Shown here piece by piece: positions 19,730 to 27,732 of a stretch of 64,000 nucleotides of DNA. The stretch is from Deltaproteobacteria bacterium. GTDB lineage: Bacteria > Desulfobacterota > Syntrophia > Syntrophales > Smithellaceae. The translations under genes and the position numbers were made by a program. How positions within the stretch are numbered: position 1 is the first letter of the stretch; every line of letters begins with the position of its first letter. The notes beneath the pieces were generated by a model. The model was not told the DNA's origin. It worked only from the letters and a program-made list of their open reading frames with translations, and did not search any database. The stretch lies in the NCBI GenBank assembly GCA_012729055.1, contig JAAYDW010000045.1, positions 58,401-122,400 on the forward strand, written 5' to 3'.

Positions 19730-19873
19730 TCCCCCCGGCGCTATTTGACGTCGTCAGAAATATGTGGTAAACGGTGCGCCGCTATTTTGAGAGCAGGATT
19801 ATTCAATCGGCAGTGCATTCTTTTTCCGAAGTTCCAAGCTGACATTCCTGGTCAAAAAGAAGGTTTGAAAGTC

Positions 19874-20224
19874 ATGCGTCCGGAAGTTCTTATTGATGAA
19901 GCCGCTTCCCGGGTGGAGGGGAAATTCCTGCACCGGGGAAGCCGGAAATTTGCGAGGTGGGTTGTCGCGTCGAGTCTGATGAGCGATGTCCTGACAACGG
20001 ACGAAGAGGACATCCTCCTGCTCAGCAACCTCAACACCGCCCAGGTTGTCCGCACGGCGGATATGATCAGCGCCAATGCCGCGATGGTCGCCTGCGGAAA
20101 GCCGGTCCCGCAGGATACGCTCGATCTGGCCCGGGAACCGGATATCACTCTCGTCTGCGCCGAATACCCCATTTTTGAAACGTGTTTTCACCTTGCGCCA
20201 CTTTTTAATACCGCAAAGAAGTAA
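19874..20224 (+). CDS. DRTGG-like domain protein
   Basis: The start ATG 19874 is chosen because the 43 residues upstream in frame look non-coding. The resulting 116-residue protein follows the DRTGG pattern: a helix-strand start, then DEEDILLLSNLNTAQVVRTADM, then VACGKPVPQDTLDLA, then ITLVCAEYPIFETC. Such small domains occur beside [FeFe]-hydrogenase and Nuo-like genes in anaerobes together with a CBS/HATPase protein, which is exactly the next gene here, six bases downstream. A sensing or phosphorelay role is inferred; no biochemical function is established. Confidence 0.65.
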   Translation: MRPEVLIDEAASRVEGKFLHRGSRKFARWVVASSLMSDVLTTDEEDILLLSNLNTAQVVRTADMISANAAMVACGKPVPQDTLDLAREPDITLVCAEYPIFETCFHLAPLFNTAKK

Positions 20225-20230
20225 CCTGTT

Positions 20231-21163
20231 ATGTTGAAACTCCACGGGGATGAAACCCCCAGTACCATCAAGGAAGTCATCCTGCGCCTGAAAGTGAAGG
20301 ATGCCACGAAAAAACATATTTTTACGGCCCGGAAAACCGATTCGCTCCGCCATATCCAAAATCTGATGCGGGACAACGGCATCTCGGCGGTTCCCATCCT
20401 GGAAGACGACGTGCTCGTCGGCATGATCAGCGTCAACGACATCATCAGCGCGCTGGATAAAGGCTATACCGATGATCCGGCGGAAAAGCACATGACGAAG
20501 TCCCTGATCATTCTCGAGGATGAAATGCCGCTTTCCTACGCGATTCCCTTCTTCGACAAGTACTCCTACCGCCGCTTTCCGGTGGTCGATAAGGACAGGC
20601 GCCTCGCCGGTATTCTTTCCAGCCGCGATATCCTGCTTGCGCTGCTGCACGAGCTCAACAATGAAATTCTCGAGTTGGAAAAGATGATCAACACCGAACC
20701 GGCCGACCAGATGGACAGAATCAAACGGGAGTTCATTGTTACGAAATTCGACTTTGAAAACGCCGGCCGGGCCTCGTATGAACTGAAGAAGACTCTCAAA
20801 GACATTAACGCGCCCCGGCAGGCCGTAAGAAAAGCCGCCGTTGCCGCCTATGAACTGGAAATCAATATTGCCATCCACTCCGACGGCGGCGTCATGGCGT
20901 TCGAAATCGACGATAAGAAAATCGTCATCACCGCGCGCGACAAGGGGCCGGGCATCGAGGATATCGCGCTGGCGCTCCAGCCGGGATATTCGACGGCCAG
21001 CGACTGGATCCGGTCGATGGGCTTCGGCGCAGGCATGGGATTGGCAAACACCAAGAAGGTTTCGGATGACTTCGCCATCGAATCCAACCCCAAAACCGGC
21101 TCTTTCATTCAATCCACCATCTATCTGCATACCGCGGAAGAGCAGGCCGCGGAAGGAGAATGA
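20231..21163 (+). CDS. CBS-pair protein fused to a GHKL ATPase (anti-sigma/serine kinase type)
   Basis: A cytoplasmic protein of 310 residues in three parts. Residues about 20-75 and 80-145 are two CBS motifs (DNGISAVPILEDDVLVGMIS and YSYRRFPVVDKDRRLAGILS) that usually bind adenosyl ligands. A linker helix follows. Residues about 175-300 form an RsbW-like ATPase with an N-box-type AAYELEINIAIHS, the DKGPGIED motif and a glycine-rich GFGAGMGLANTKK lid. Coupling ligand sensing to a kinase or anti-sigma output is the probable role. The gene pairs with the DRTGG-like gene six bases upstream. Confidence 0.82.
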   Translation: MLKLHGDETPSTIKEVILRLKVKDATKKHIFTARKTDSLRHIQNLMRDNGISAVPILEDDVLVGMISVNDIISALDKGYTDDPAEKHMTKSLIILEDEMPLSYAIPFFDKYSYRRFPVVDKDRRLAGILSSRDILLALLHELNNEILELEKMINTEPADQMDRIKREFIVTKFDFENAGRASYELKKTLKDINAPRQAVRKAAVAAYELEINIAIHSDGGVMAFEIDDKKIVITARDKGPGIEDIALALQPGYSTASDWIRSMGFGAGMGLANTKKVSDDFAIESNPKTGSFIQSTIYLHTAEEQAAEGE

Positions 21164-21475
21164 ACCGACGTTCCTGAAAAGCGGCATTTTCTTTTGATTA
21201 CAGAGAGTTGTTCGCTTTACCATCGAATCGGGCCTGCCGTGTTCAGGCGATGAAAACCGAATCTCCGGCCCGGAAATTTCCCCGTTGACAGCCCCGGATG
21301 CTGTTCTTATATTACCTGCCAGCGGCATCTCGCCGCCGTTTTTTCCCGGCCGGAAGTCTGGTTTCAATCCTTTCATCCCATCGACGCCGGAGAGAAAACT
21401 GTCCGGTGATGGTGGGAAGTAAACGCGTTTTTCGCAACAACACACGAAAATAAAATGATTTGGGGAGGCAAGAAA
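21164..21475. other. Intergenic region with promoter (312 bases)
   Basis: It contains the near-consensus promoter at 21285-21313 and a leader of about 155 bases before the nitroreductase gene. No convincing terminator hairpin or gene is seen. Confidence 0.6.
21285..21313 (+). promoter_or_regulatory. Consensus sigma-70 promoter of the nitroreductase gene
   Basis: TTGACA at 21285-21290 and TATATT at 21308-21313 are separated by exactly 17 bases. Confidence 0.78.
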
Positions 21476-22141
21476 ATGCAAAAAAAAGTTTTTCGAAAAA
21501 TGATGGGGCTCGCCGGTTTGGCCGTGATCTGTCTGCTTTTGGGTGCGTCGGCGGTATTTGCCGCCACACAAACGGCGGCGGCTTCAGACGCGCCGGAAAT
21601 CGTCACCACGGGCATTCCGGCAACATCCGGCATGGACACGCTTTCGGCCATTTTCACCCGGCGCAGCGTGCGCAAGTACTCCGACAAGCCGGTTTCCGAC
21701 GCGACGGTCAAACTGCTGCTTCAGGCCGCCATGGCGGCGCCGACCGCGAAAAACACCCAATCGTGGGAGTTCGTCGTCATTCGCGACAAAAACACGCTGG
21801 CCCAGATTCCATCCTTCCATCCTTTCGCCAAACACATTCCCACCTGCCAGGTGGCGATCGTGGTTTGCGGCAACACCAAGCTGGAAGCGACAAAGGGACA
21901 CTGGATCCCCGACGGATCGAATGCGGCCATGAACATTTTGCTCGCCGCCCATTCGCTGGGCCTGGGCGGAGTGTGGACCACCTTCTATCCGTACGAGGAC
22001 AGAACCGCCGGCATCCGCAAACTTCTCAATCTGCCGGAGCACATCATGCCGCTCACCATCATTCCTCTGGGGTATCCGGTCGAGAAAAGAGCCTATCAGG
22101 ATCGTTTCAATCCCGCCAAGGTTCATTACGAAAAATGGTAA
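21476..22141 (+). CDS. Exported nitroreductase-family flavoprotein
   Basis: ATG 21476 is chosen because GGGGAGG lies nine bases upstream; an in-frame ATG at 21455 precedes that site. The 221 residues begin with a signal peptide (about 1-29, ending SAVFA). The nitroreductase fold follows: FTRRSVRKYSDKPV with the FMN-phosphate arginines, AAMAAPTAKNTQSWEFVVI, and the C-terminal LGLGGVWTTFYP and IIPLGYPVE. Nitroreductases use FMN and NAD(P)H and are normally cytoplasmic. The signal peptide places this one outside, so its electron donor is unclear. The twin-arginine motif is absent, which suggests Sec export. Confidence 0.85.
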   Translation: MQKKVFRKMMGLAGLAVICLLLGASAVFAATQTAAASDAPEIVTTGIPATSGMDTLSAIFTRRSVRKYSDKPVSDATVKLLLQAAMAAPTAKNTQSWEFVVIRDKNTLAQIPSFHPFAKHIPTCQVAIVVCGNTKLEATKGHWIPDGSNAAMNILLAAHSLGLGGVWTTFYPYEDRTAGIRKLLNLPEHIMPLTIIPLGYPVEKRAYQDRFNPAKVHYEKW

Positions 22142-22152
22142 CGGCTGTCGGA

Positions 22153-22208
22153 CATTTCCCCCGATCCCTTCGTGCCGGAGCGGATCGGGGGAAATGACCT
22201 CCTTTTTA
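22153..22208 (+). terminator. Terminator after the nitroreductase gene
   Basis: Fifteen-base perfect arms CATTTCCCCCGATCC (22153-22167) and complement (22182-22196) surround a 14-base loop, with TTTTTA six bases later. Confidence 0.7.
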
Positions 22209-22331
22209 CTTGCCGCGCCCCGTCCCGTGGCGGGGCTGTGCCGCGCGCAGCGGTCATGCCCGACACAGCGGCGGCAAAAGACATCCCATCTGATGCCCCC
22301 TTCCCCGCTCCCTGCTCCCTGCTCTCCGACC

Positions 22332-22360
22332 TTGTCTTTTGCTTTTCCATTTTATATAAT
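22332..22360 (+). promoter_or_regulatory. Promoter of the ybaK-GYD-fmdE gene group
   Basis: TTGTCT at 22332-22337 and a perfect TATAAT at 22355-22360 are separated by 17 bases. Confidence 0.65.
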
Positions 22361-22533
22361 GCCTGAAAGCGAAAACCGTTATCGGCGCCCGATCATCCCA
22401 GAGCGCAAATAGTCTGGTCGTCGGCAAATCTTCCGCTCTTCGCAGTCCGCTCCCGGTCGCCGGTTTGTTGATTCGGTCTGTCAACCCTGCAAACCCTTTA
22501 TCGGGAGCGCCGAGCTCAAGAAAGGAGGCCCGC

Positions 22534-23004
22534 ATGCCGCTCAATAAGCTGAAAGCCTTTCTGGACGATCGCGACGTCCGGTACATCAGCATCAGGCATT
22601 CCAAAGCCTATACGGCCCAGGAAATCGCCGAGTCCGTCCACGTCCCGGGCAAGGAGGTGGCAAAAACCGTCATGATCAAAATCAACGGTCAGATGGCCAT
22701 GGCGGTGCTTCCGGCGACCGAACGCGTGGATTTCGATCTTTTGAAAAGCGTGGCGGACACACAGAATGTGCAACTGGCCGGCGAAGAGGAATTTCAAAAT
22801 CTCTTTCCGGAATGCGAAGCCGGCGCCATGCCGCCTTTCGGCAATATCTACGGCATGGCGGTTTATGTGGAAGAGAGCCTGGCCCGGGACAAGGAAATCT
22901 TCTTCAACGCCTGCTCGCACACGGAACTTTTGCGCATGTCCTACGCGGATTACGAGCGTCTCGTCCATCCCCGGCGGGCCAGGTTTTCCACCGCCAACGA
23001 CTGA
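22534..23004 (+). CDS. YbaK/ProX-type aminoacyl-tRNA deacylase domain protein
   Basis: ATG 22534 is preceded by AAGAAAGGAGG, so the longer frame from 22465 is not used. The 156 residues form a single YbaK/aaRS-associated domain: a leading helix, VAKTVMIKINGQMAMAVLPATERVDF with the catalytic-type Lys, and GAMPPFGNIYGMAVYVEESLA. These free-standing domains hydrolyse mischarged tRNAs such as Cys- or Ala-tRNA-Pro. Specificity cannot be read here. It is the first of three co-directional genes. Confidence 0.88.
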   Translation: MPLNKLKAFLDDRDVRYISIRHSKAYTAQEIAESVHVPGKEVAKTVMIKINGQMAMAVLPATERVDFDLLKSVADTQNVQLAGEEEFQNLFPECEAGAMPPFGNIYGMAVYVEESLARDKEIFFNACSHTELLRMSYADYERLVHPRRARFSTAND

Positions 23005-23058
23005 ATTTTCAACCGGGAGCGGATCCTCCGTATTCGCCCGGGCGAAAGGAGACAAGGT

Positions 23059-23352
23059 ATGCCGATATACATGATGTTCGGAAAATACAATCGGGAGTCC
23101 ATCAAAGGGGCGTCTCAGGAACGGACCCGCAAGGCGATAAAGATCATCCGGAAAAACGAGGGCAAAATCATTTCCATGTACGCCGTGATGGGGGAGCACG
23201 ATCTGGTTTTAACACTCGACTTTCCGGATGCGGACAAAGCCATGTCCGCGTCGCTCGGGCTGAACATGCTCACCGGCATTTCCTTCACCACCTCGCCGGT
23301 AGTCGATGTGGAGCAGTTCGACCGCCTGTTGTCGGAAATCAAGGATATGTGA
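23059..23352 (+). CDS. GYD-domain small protein
   Basis: A 97-residue protein of the GYD family (ferredoxin-like fold). It shows the typical MPIYMMFGKYNRESIKG start, a central GKIISMYAVMGEHDLVLTLDFPDADKAMSASLGL and a terminal helix. GYD proteins are common in anaerobes, and their function is not established. A GAAAGGAGACA ribosome binding site precedes the ATG. Confidence 0.85.
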   Translation: MPIYMMFGKYNRESIKGASQERTRKAIKIIRKNEGKIISMYAVMGEHDLVLTLDFPDADKAMSASLGLNMLTGISFTTSPVVDVEQFDRLLSEIKDM

Positions 23353-23516
23353 AGCGCGGCGGCGGATCCCGAAGATGCCCCCTGCGGTCTTTCCCTGCCG
23401 GTGCGGATAGGCCTTGCCCATCGCGGAGACATCCGGCAGGAGAAAGCGGCCGGCCTTCGCCGGCTGGACCGACACGCATACAGTCTTAATGAACTGCTCT
23501 CGGGAGGAGAATGGAT

Positions 23517-24134
23517 ATGACGGTTTCCGATGAGAAAATAAAAATACCCGATGATCTGAAGCAGTGCGTGGCGTTCCACGGGCACATCTGCCCCGGCCTG
23601 ATCTACGGCTACCGGGTAGCCAGAGAAGCCATGCGCCTGATGCACCTGAGCCGGGCCGGAGACGAGGAAGTGGTGGCGGTCTGTGAAAACGATTCCTGCG
23701 CCATTGACGCCCTGCAGGTTCTTCTGGGAACGGCGGCCGGCAAAGGCAATCTGGTCGTCAGAAATTACGGCAAAAACGCGTATACGGTGCTGAGCCGTCC
23801 GATGCGCCGCGCTTACCGCTTTTCCCGGCGAACCGGCTACACATACGGCGGAAAAGAAAGGGAGCTTTACGACCGTTTGGAAGCGGCTCGCATCGCGGGC
23901 AAGGCATCGGAAAACGAAGAGCGGCAGCTGAAACGGATGAAAATCGCCGATTTGCTGTCCCAGCCTTTTGCCGAACTCTTCACCACCGCGGAAGTGCCTT
24001 ACGACGAACCTCCGTACGCGCCGCTGCAGCCTTCCTGCCCGTGCGCCGTCTGCGGAGAAATGACGATGGCCGGAAAAATGATCCCGCTTCCCGACGGCCG
24101 CCGCGTCTGCATTCCCTGTTCGCAGCAGAGCTGA
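23517..24134 (+). CDS. FmdE-like protein with C-terminal zinc ribbon
   Basis: The ATG at 23517 lies nine bases after GGGAGG; ATG 23511 is closer than usual, so the true start could be either. The FmdE domain carries the HxHxCPG metal site (FHGHICPGLIYGYR; H23, H25 and C27 when counted from 23511) and the CENDSCAIDALQVLLGTAAGKGNLVVRNYGK-type core in which conserved Cys and Asp residues complete the site. Near the C-terminus CPCAVCGEMTM and CIPC form a zinc ribbon. Family members accompany formylmethanofuran dehydrogenase or molybdopterin enzymes, and the exact activity is unknown. It converges with nikR. Confidence 0.88.
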   Translation: MTVSDEKIKIPDDLKQCVAFHGHICPGLIYGYRVAREAMRLMHLSRAGDEEVVAVCENDSCAIDALQVLLGTAAGKGNLVVRNYGKNAYTVLSRPMRRAYRFSRRTGYTYGGKERELYDRLEAARIAGKASENEERQLKRMKIADLLSQPFAELFTTAEVPYDEPPYAPLQPSCPCAVCGEMTMAGKMIPLPDGRRVCIPCSQQS

Positions 24135-24179
24135 TCCGCGACGCGCCCTTTGCCGGCCTTGTTTCCGTCGCGCCGCAGC

Positions 24180-24593
24180 CTAAAAATGCTTTCCTCTGGT
24201 CGCCATCATGAAGCCCGCGTGCTTCACATTCTTGACGGCTTTGAGCTTCTGGAAAAGCGCTTCGATATCTTTTGATTTCCCGCGCGTCACAATGATTTCA
24301 AAACAGTTGTGATGGTCCAGATGGATGTGCTGGCTGGACAGAATACAGGTGTGGTAGTCGTGCTGGATATCGAGCACTCTCGTTACCAGCTCGCGGGCGT
24401 GGTGATCGTAAACGAGCGTGATCGCGCCGGTGACCTCGCGGTTTTCCGTCCATTCCTTCTTGACCAGCTCTTCGCGGATCAGGTCGCGGATGGCTTCCGA
24501 GCGGTTGGTGTACTTCTTCTGCCTGAGAAGCCGGTCAAACTGATTCAGCAGGTCCTCGTCCAGCGACACGCCGAAACGGACAAGCTTTGACAT
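24180..24593 (-). CDS. nikR: Nickel-responsive transcriptional regulator
   Basis: A ribbon-helix-helix repressor that binds DNA when loaded with nickel. The 137 residues match NikR in length. The DNA-binding part spans 1-45 (VRFGVSLDEDLLNQFDRLL, TNRSEAIRDLIREEL). The C-terminal ACT-like domain holds all four nickel ligands: H78, H89, H91 and C97 (H-x-H-LDHHN-C), offset by two from Escherichia coli NikR. GTCCTCCTGG-type bases give an AGGAGGAC ribosome binding site. It has its own promoter with an operator (24618-24656), so it is probably autoregulated. Confidence 0.96.
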   Translation of the reverse strand: MSKLVRFGVSLDEDLLNQFDRLLRQKKYTNRSEAIRDLIREELVKKEWTENREVTGAITLVYDHHARELVTRVLDIQHDYHTCILSSQHIHLDHHNCFEIIVTRGKSKDIEALFQKLKAVKNVKHAGFMMATRGKHF

Positions 24594-24617
24594 CCTCGCG
24601 TCCTCCTGGTGGTTTTA

Positions 24618-24656
24618 GTGACACGAACTATAGGAAAGATACTACCGGCGCGTCAA
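24618..24656 (-). promoter_or_regulatory. nikR promoter with NikR-like operator
   Basis: On the minus strand TTGACG (24651-24656) and TATAGT (24627-24632) are 18 bases apart. Half-sites GTAGTAT (24639-24645) and GTGTCAC (24618-24624) are 14 bases apart and bracket the -10 element. The -35 TGA is also the stop codon of the upstream methyltransferase gene. The layout matches the promoter at 30008-30045. Confidence 0.6.
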
Positions 24657-25291
24657 GTTTTTTTCCGCGCCTGCAGATAGTAAAACCCCTCCTCGTCGAT
24701 GAACGCTTCGATTGCGAATCCGCGCCCGGCAATCATCTTCCGCATGGCGCCTTCTTCCGGCAGGCGGTCGTGACGAACGGCGGCGCAGGTTTTGTGATGC
24801 GCGTTGATGCCTTCCGCGGATGCGAAATGCGCGATGGCGAGAATCCCCCGCGGTTTCAGAAGGCCGGCAAGCGCTTCAATCGCCCGTTCCTTGTCCGAAA
24901 AATGCGGAAAGCAGGAAAAGCAGACCGCGGCATCGCAGGATTGGCGCTCCAGCGGCGCATTTTCCACGTCCGCCGCCAGAAAACGGATGTTCGCGGCGCG
25001 ATGGAGCCGCCGGTTGATTTCGATCATTCTCGCGGCGAAATCCAGTTCGTAAATCGTTCCGGAAACGCCCACGGCATGAAGGAGATACGGAACCAGGACG
25101 CCCGTCCCGCAGCCCGCGTCCAGCACCGAGTCACCGGTCTTCAGAGGCAGCAGGGAAAAGAGCCTTTCAAAATCTTTCGCGTGCTTGTCCTGCCGCCCGG
25201 TTTCCGGGTCCCGGTACCACAGGTCGATCCACTTTTCCGCAGAGTCGTTGAAAAACTGCTTTCTTGCTTCGTAGATTTCAGCGCCGGTCAT
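24653..25291 (-). CDS. SAM-dependent methyltransferase inside the metal-uptake operon
   Basis: The 212-residue protein has the class I fold: VLDAGCGTGVLVPYL as the SAM loop, TIYELDFAARMIEINRR, FLAADVENAPL and AAVCFSCFPHFSD. Its start overlaps the ABC permease gene by 14 bases, so it is translated with the metal transporter. That position suggests a task in metal homeostasis, such as modifying a chelator or cofactor. This is inference only; a housekeeping methyltransferase cannot be excluded. Confidence 0.82.
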   Translation of the reverse strand: MTGAEIYEARKQFFNDSAEKWIDLWYRDPETGRQDKHAKDFERLFSLLPLKTGDSVLDAGCGTGVLVPYLLHAVGVSGTIYELDFAARMIEINRRLHRAANIRFLAADVENAPLERQSCDAAVCFSCFPHFSDKERAIEALAGLLKPRGILAIAHFASAEGINAHHKTCAAVRHDRLPEEGAMRKMIAGRGFAIEAFIDEEGFYYLQARKKT

Positions 25292-26138
25292 TTTTCAAAA
25301 CGTTTCCTTTCATCGAACGGCGTTTGGGTGAAAACACAAAGGCCAGCGCAAACAGAAGCGTCGCCGTCAGCACCACCGCCGCGCCGGACGGAATATCGAA
25401 AATATAAGACGCGGCAAGCCCCAGGCCGCAGGCGAGAACTCCCGTCGCCGCGGAAATCCAGAAAAAGGATTTCAGATTGTAGGTTATCTGCAGGGCGGCG
25501 GCGCCCGGCTGCACCAGGAGCGCAAAGATGAGCAGCCCTCCCACGGTCGCCAGATTGGCCGACACGACCGCGCCGGTGAGAAACAGAAGGGCGTAGTAAA
25601 TCATCCGCTCCGGCACGCCGGCCGACGCGGCCAGACGCCGGTTGAACAAGACCGCGCGGATTTCCTTGAAAAATAAAACGACAAATGCCGCGAGGACGGC
25701 GGTGACAATCGCAAGCACCGCAAGGTCGGTCAGCGACAGGGTCAGAAGGCTGCCCCACATGAGGTTCAGCGCTCCGGCCTTGGTCTGCGTGAGAATGCCC
25801 ATCCCCAGAAAGGCAATTCCCAGAAGAAACGAAAACAGGATCCCCAGCAGATTTTCCGGCGCGATGCCGCCGCGATCGGACAGCGGCCCCAGCACCGCCG
25901 CCGTCAAAAGACACAGAATCAAACCGCTTAAAAAAGGATTGACGTCCAGCAGCATTCCCAGCACCGCGCCCGCGAAAGCCGCATGCGACATGGAAACGCC
26001 GATAAGCGGCATTTTCATGAGTACGACGAAAACGGACAGCAAGGCGCAGCTCGCCCCGCAGAGAAGGCAGGCCAGCAAGGCGCGCTGGATGGGCGGATAG
26101 CTTAAGGCTTCTAAAATCTGTTCAGCCATAGGAAACAA
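25278..26138 (-). CDS. Metal ABC transporter permease (ZnuB/MntB type)
   Basis: The 286-residue inner-membrane protein has about eight helices and the ABC-3 family pattern: ALLACLLCGASCALLSVFVVLMKMPLIGVSMSHAAFAGAVLGM near the N-terminus and VGGLLIFALLVQPGAAALQI in the later helices. It overlaps the ATPase gene by 17 bases and the methyltransferase gene by 14. The family transports Zn, Mn or Fe. Here the operon has a NikR-like operator, so nickel is a candidate substrate. Confidence 0.92.
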   Translation of the reverse strand: MFPMAEQILEALSYPPIQRALLACLLCGASCALLSVFVVLMKMPLIGVSMSHAAFAGAVLGMLLDVNPFLSGLILCLLTAAVLGPLSDRGGIAPENLLGILFSFLLGIAFLGMGILTQTKAGALNLMWGSLLTLSLTDLAVLAIVTAVLAAFVVLFFKEIRAVLFNRRLAASAGVPERMIYYALLFLTGAVVSANLATVGGLLIFALLVQPGAAALQITYNLKSFFWISAATGVLACGLGLAASYIFDIPSGAAVVLTATLLFALAFVFSPKRRSMKGNVLKNDRR

Positions 26139-26898
26139 ACCGCCTCCCGTTTCGTTCGAAGGTTTCGAGCGGGTAGTCGAACAACCGGCTCAGCGTTTCG
26201 CCGGCCAGCGCTTCGTCAATGCCGCCGTCGAAAACCTTGGCGCCGTTTTTGAGCATGACGACGCGGCGCAGCCGCGCGGGCAGCAGGTTGAAATCGTGCG
26301 TGACAAACAGAATCGTCAGGTCTTCACGCCCGGCGATTTCATCGATCAGGTTCAGCACTTCCTTCTGCACGGCAATGTCCAGATTGGCGGTCGGCTCGTC
26401 CATAAGCAGCAGGTCCGGTTTCTGGAGAATCGCGCGCGCGAGCGACACCTTTTGCCGCTCTCCGCCGGACAGATGCCCCAGCGGACGCGTTGCGAGATGA
26501 CCAAGGCGCATCATGTCGAGAAGGCGCAGGGCCTCCCGGCGACAGTCGGGGTCCGGAGAACGAAAGATCCCGGCCCGGCCCACGGCGCCCGTGAGAACCG
26601 CCTCAAGCGCGGAAATCGGAAAGGCCGGATCGACTTGCAGCATCTGCGGCACATATCCGACGCGCAGCCTCGTCAGGCGGGAACGCTTCTCGGTCTGTCG
26701 CCGGCCGAAAAGGAAGAGGTCTCCGGAAAATTTTTCAAATCCGGCAATGACGTTGAGCAGCGTGGTTTTTCCCGCGCCGTTGGGGCCGATCACGCCCACA
26801 AATTCGTTTTCCGAAACGGCGAGATCGATGCCGGAAAGCAGCAGCGCCTTGTGCTTTCGCACCGCAACATTGCAGAGCGCCAATATCTCCCGGTTCAT
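26122..26898 (-). CDS. Metal ABC transporter ATP-binding protein
   Basis: The 258-residue ATPase shows Walker A GPNGAGKT (38-45), signature LSGGERQKVSLA, Walker B LLLMDEPTANLD and the switch histidine in LFVTHDFN. It powers the metal permease of the same operon. It overlaps the binding-protein gene by four bases. Confidence 0.95.
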   Translation of the reverse strand: MNREILALCNVAVRKHKALLLSGIDLAVSENEFVGVIGPNGAGKTTLLNVIAGFEKFSGDLFLFGRRQTEKRSRLTRLRVGYVPQMLQVDPAFPISALEAVLTGAVGRAGIFRSPDPDCRREALRLLDMMRLGHLATRPLGHLSGGERQKVSLARAILQKPDLLLMDEPTANLDIAVQKEVLNLIDEIAGREDLTILFVTHDFNLLPARLRRVVMLKNGAKVFDGGIDEALAGETLSRLFDYPLETFERNGRRFVSYG

Positions 26899-27725
26899 TT
26901 TTTCTCCAGCGCCGTAATCACGGCGTCAACATTGTCCTGAAGCGTCGCGAGATATCCCCGGGACGACGGAAAATTATTGAGAACAACGTGCGGCCTGCCC
27001 AACGCTTCGGCCAGTCCTTTTCCGGCGTCGGGGCCGGATTGCAGATTATCGACGACGGCGGCGATTTGCCGTTCGCGGCCGATTTTAATGAGGCGCGCCA
27101 CGTCTTTCGCTGAAAGGGCCTCGGGGCGGCCGTAAACACCCGCGACGGAAAAGCCCATCCATTCCAGCGTCTCCTGCTGCAGCGAGGAGGCGAGCAGCGC
27201 GCGTCCGGCAATGCCTGCCCGGTCGAGCCGCGCCTTCTGTTTTTGCGCCTCCGCGCGGATTCGGGAAACCGCCCCCTTTTCCCTGCGGGCGATTTCGTCC
27301 CGGTCGTCCGGAAAGCGCCGCGCCAGTTCGCCCGCCAGACGCTGCAAGCCGAAAAGATAGGACTCGGGCGCCATCCAGTTTCGTCCGCCGGTATCGAGCG
27401 CCAGCCGGGCCCGGCCGCCGGAATTTGCTTTCTCCAGAAACGGCATCCGGCTGAAAGAAATCACCAGATCGGCTTTCTGCATCTTCTCGATATCCGACAA
27501 CTTGACGTCGTAGTGTCCGGGGCACTGGCCGGGAGGCAGAATCGCCAGAACGCTGTAACGCGCCGGCGGCAGCAATGATTTGGCCATGCCGGAAAGAATC
27601 GTATCGGACGCGACGATGATGTAACGCGCCTTGGCGGTTTTCGCAAGCGCCGGACTTTCCGTCCAGCCAAAAAGCCCCGCCGCGAAAACCAGGATGAGTA
27701 TTCCTCCAATGAATCTGCTTCTCAT
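26895..27725 (-). CDS. Metal ABC transporter substrate-binding protein (ZnuA-like, cluster A-I)
   Basis: The 276-residue protein has a signal peptide (about 1-28). The mature protein follows the cluster A-I plan: IIVASDTILSGMAKSLLP, PGQCPGHYDVKLSDIEKMQKADLVI with the first metal histidine, a long central helix rich in Lys and Arg, and IAAVVDNLQSGPDAGKGLAEAL near the end. The His-rich loop common in zinc-specific ZnuA proteins is absent, so the metal could be different. It lies seven bases after the TonB receptor gene. Confidence 0.88.
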   Translation of the reverse strand: MRSRFIGGILILVFAAGLFGWTESPALAKTAKARYIIVASDTILSGMAKSLLPPARYSVLAILPPGQCPGHYDVKLSDIEKMQKADLVISFSRMPFLEKANSGGRARLALDTGGRNWMAPESYLFGLQRLAGELARRFPDDRDEIARREKGAVSRIRAEAQKQKARLDRAGIAGRALLASSLQQETLEWMGFSVAGVYGRPEALSAKDVARLIKIGRERQIAAVVDNLQSGPDAGKGLAEALGRPHVVLNNFPSSRGYLATLQDNVDAVITALEKK

Positions 27726-27732
27726 GCGTCTC

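Larger units (their letters stand above)
22142..22533. other. Intergenic region with terminator and promoter (392 bases)
   Basis: A terminator hairpin lies at 22153-22208 and a promoter at 22332-22360. A stretch rich in CCCTGCTCC repeats (about 22295-22325) is low-complexity. No gene is supported. Confidence 0.6.

Noticed and set aside
24135..24179. Bidirectional terminator between fmdE-like gene and nikR
   Set aside because: CGCGACG and CGTCGCG can pair, but no T-run is present on either side, so I did not list it as a feature.
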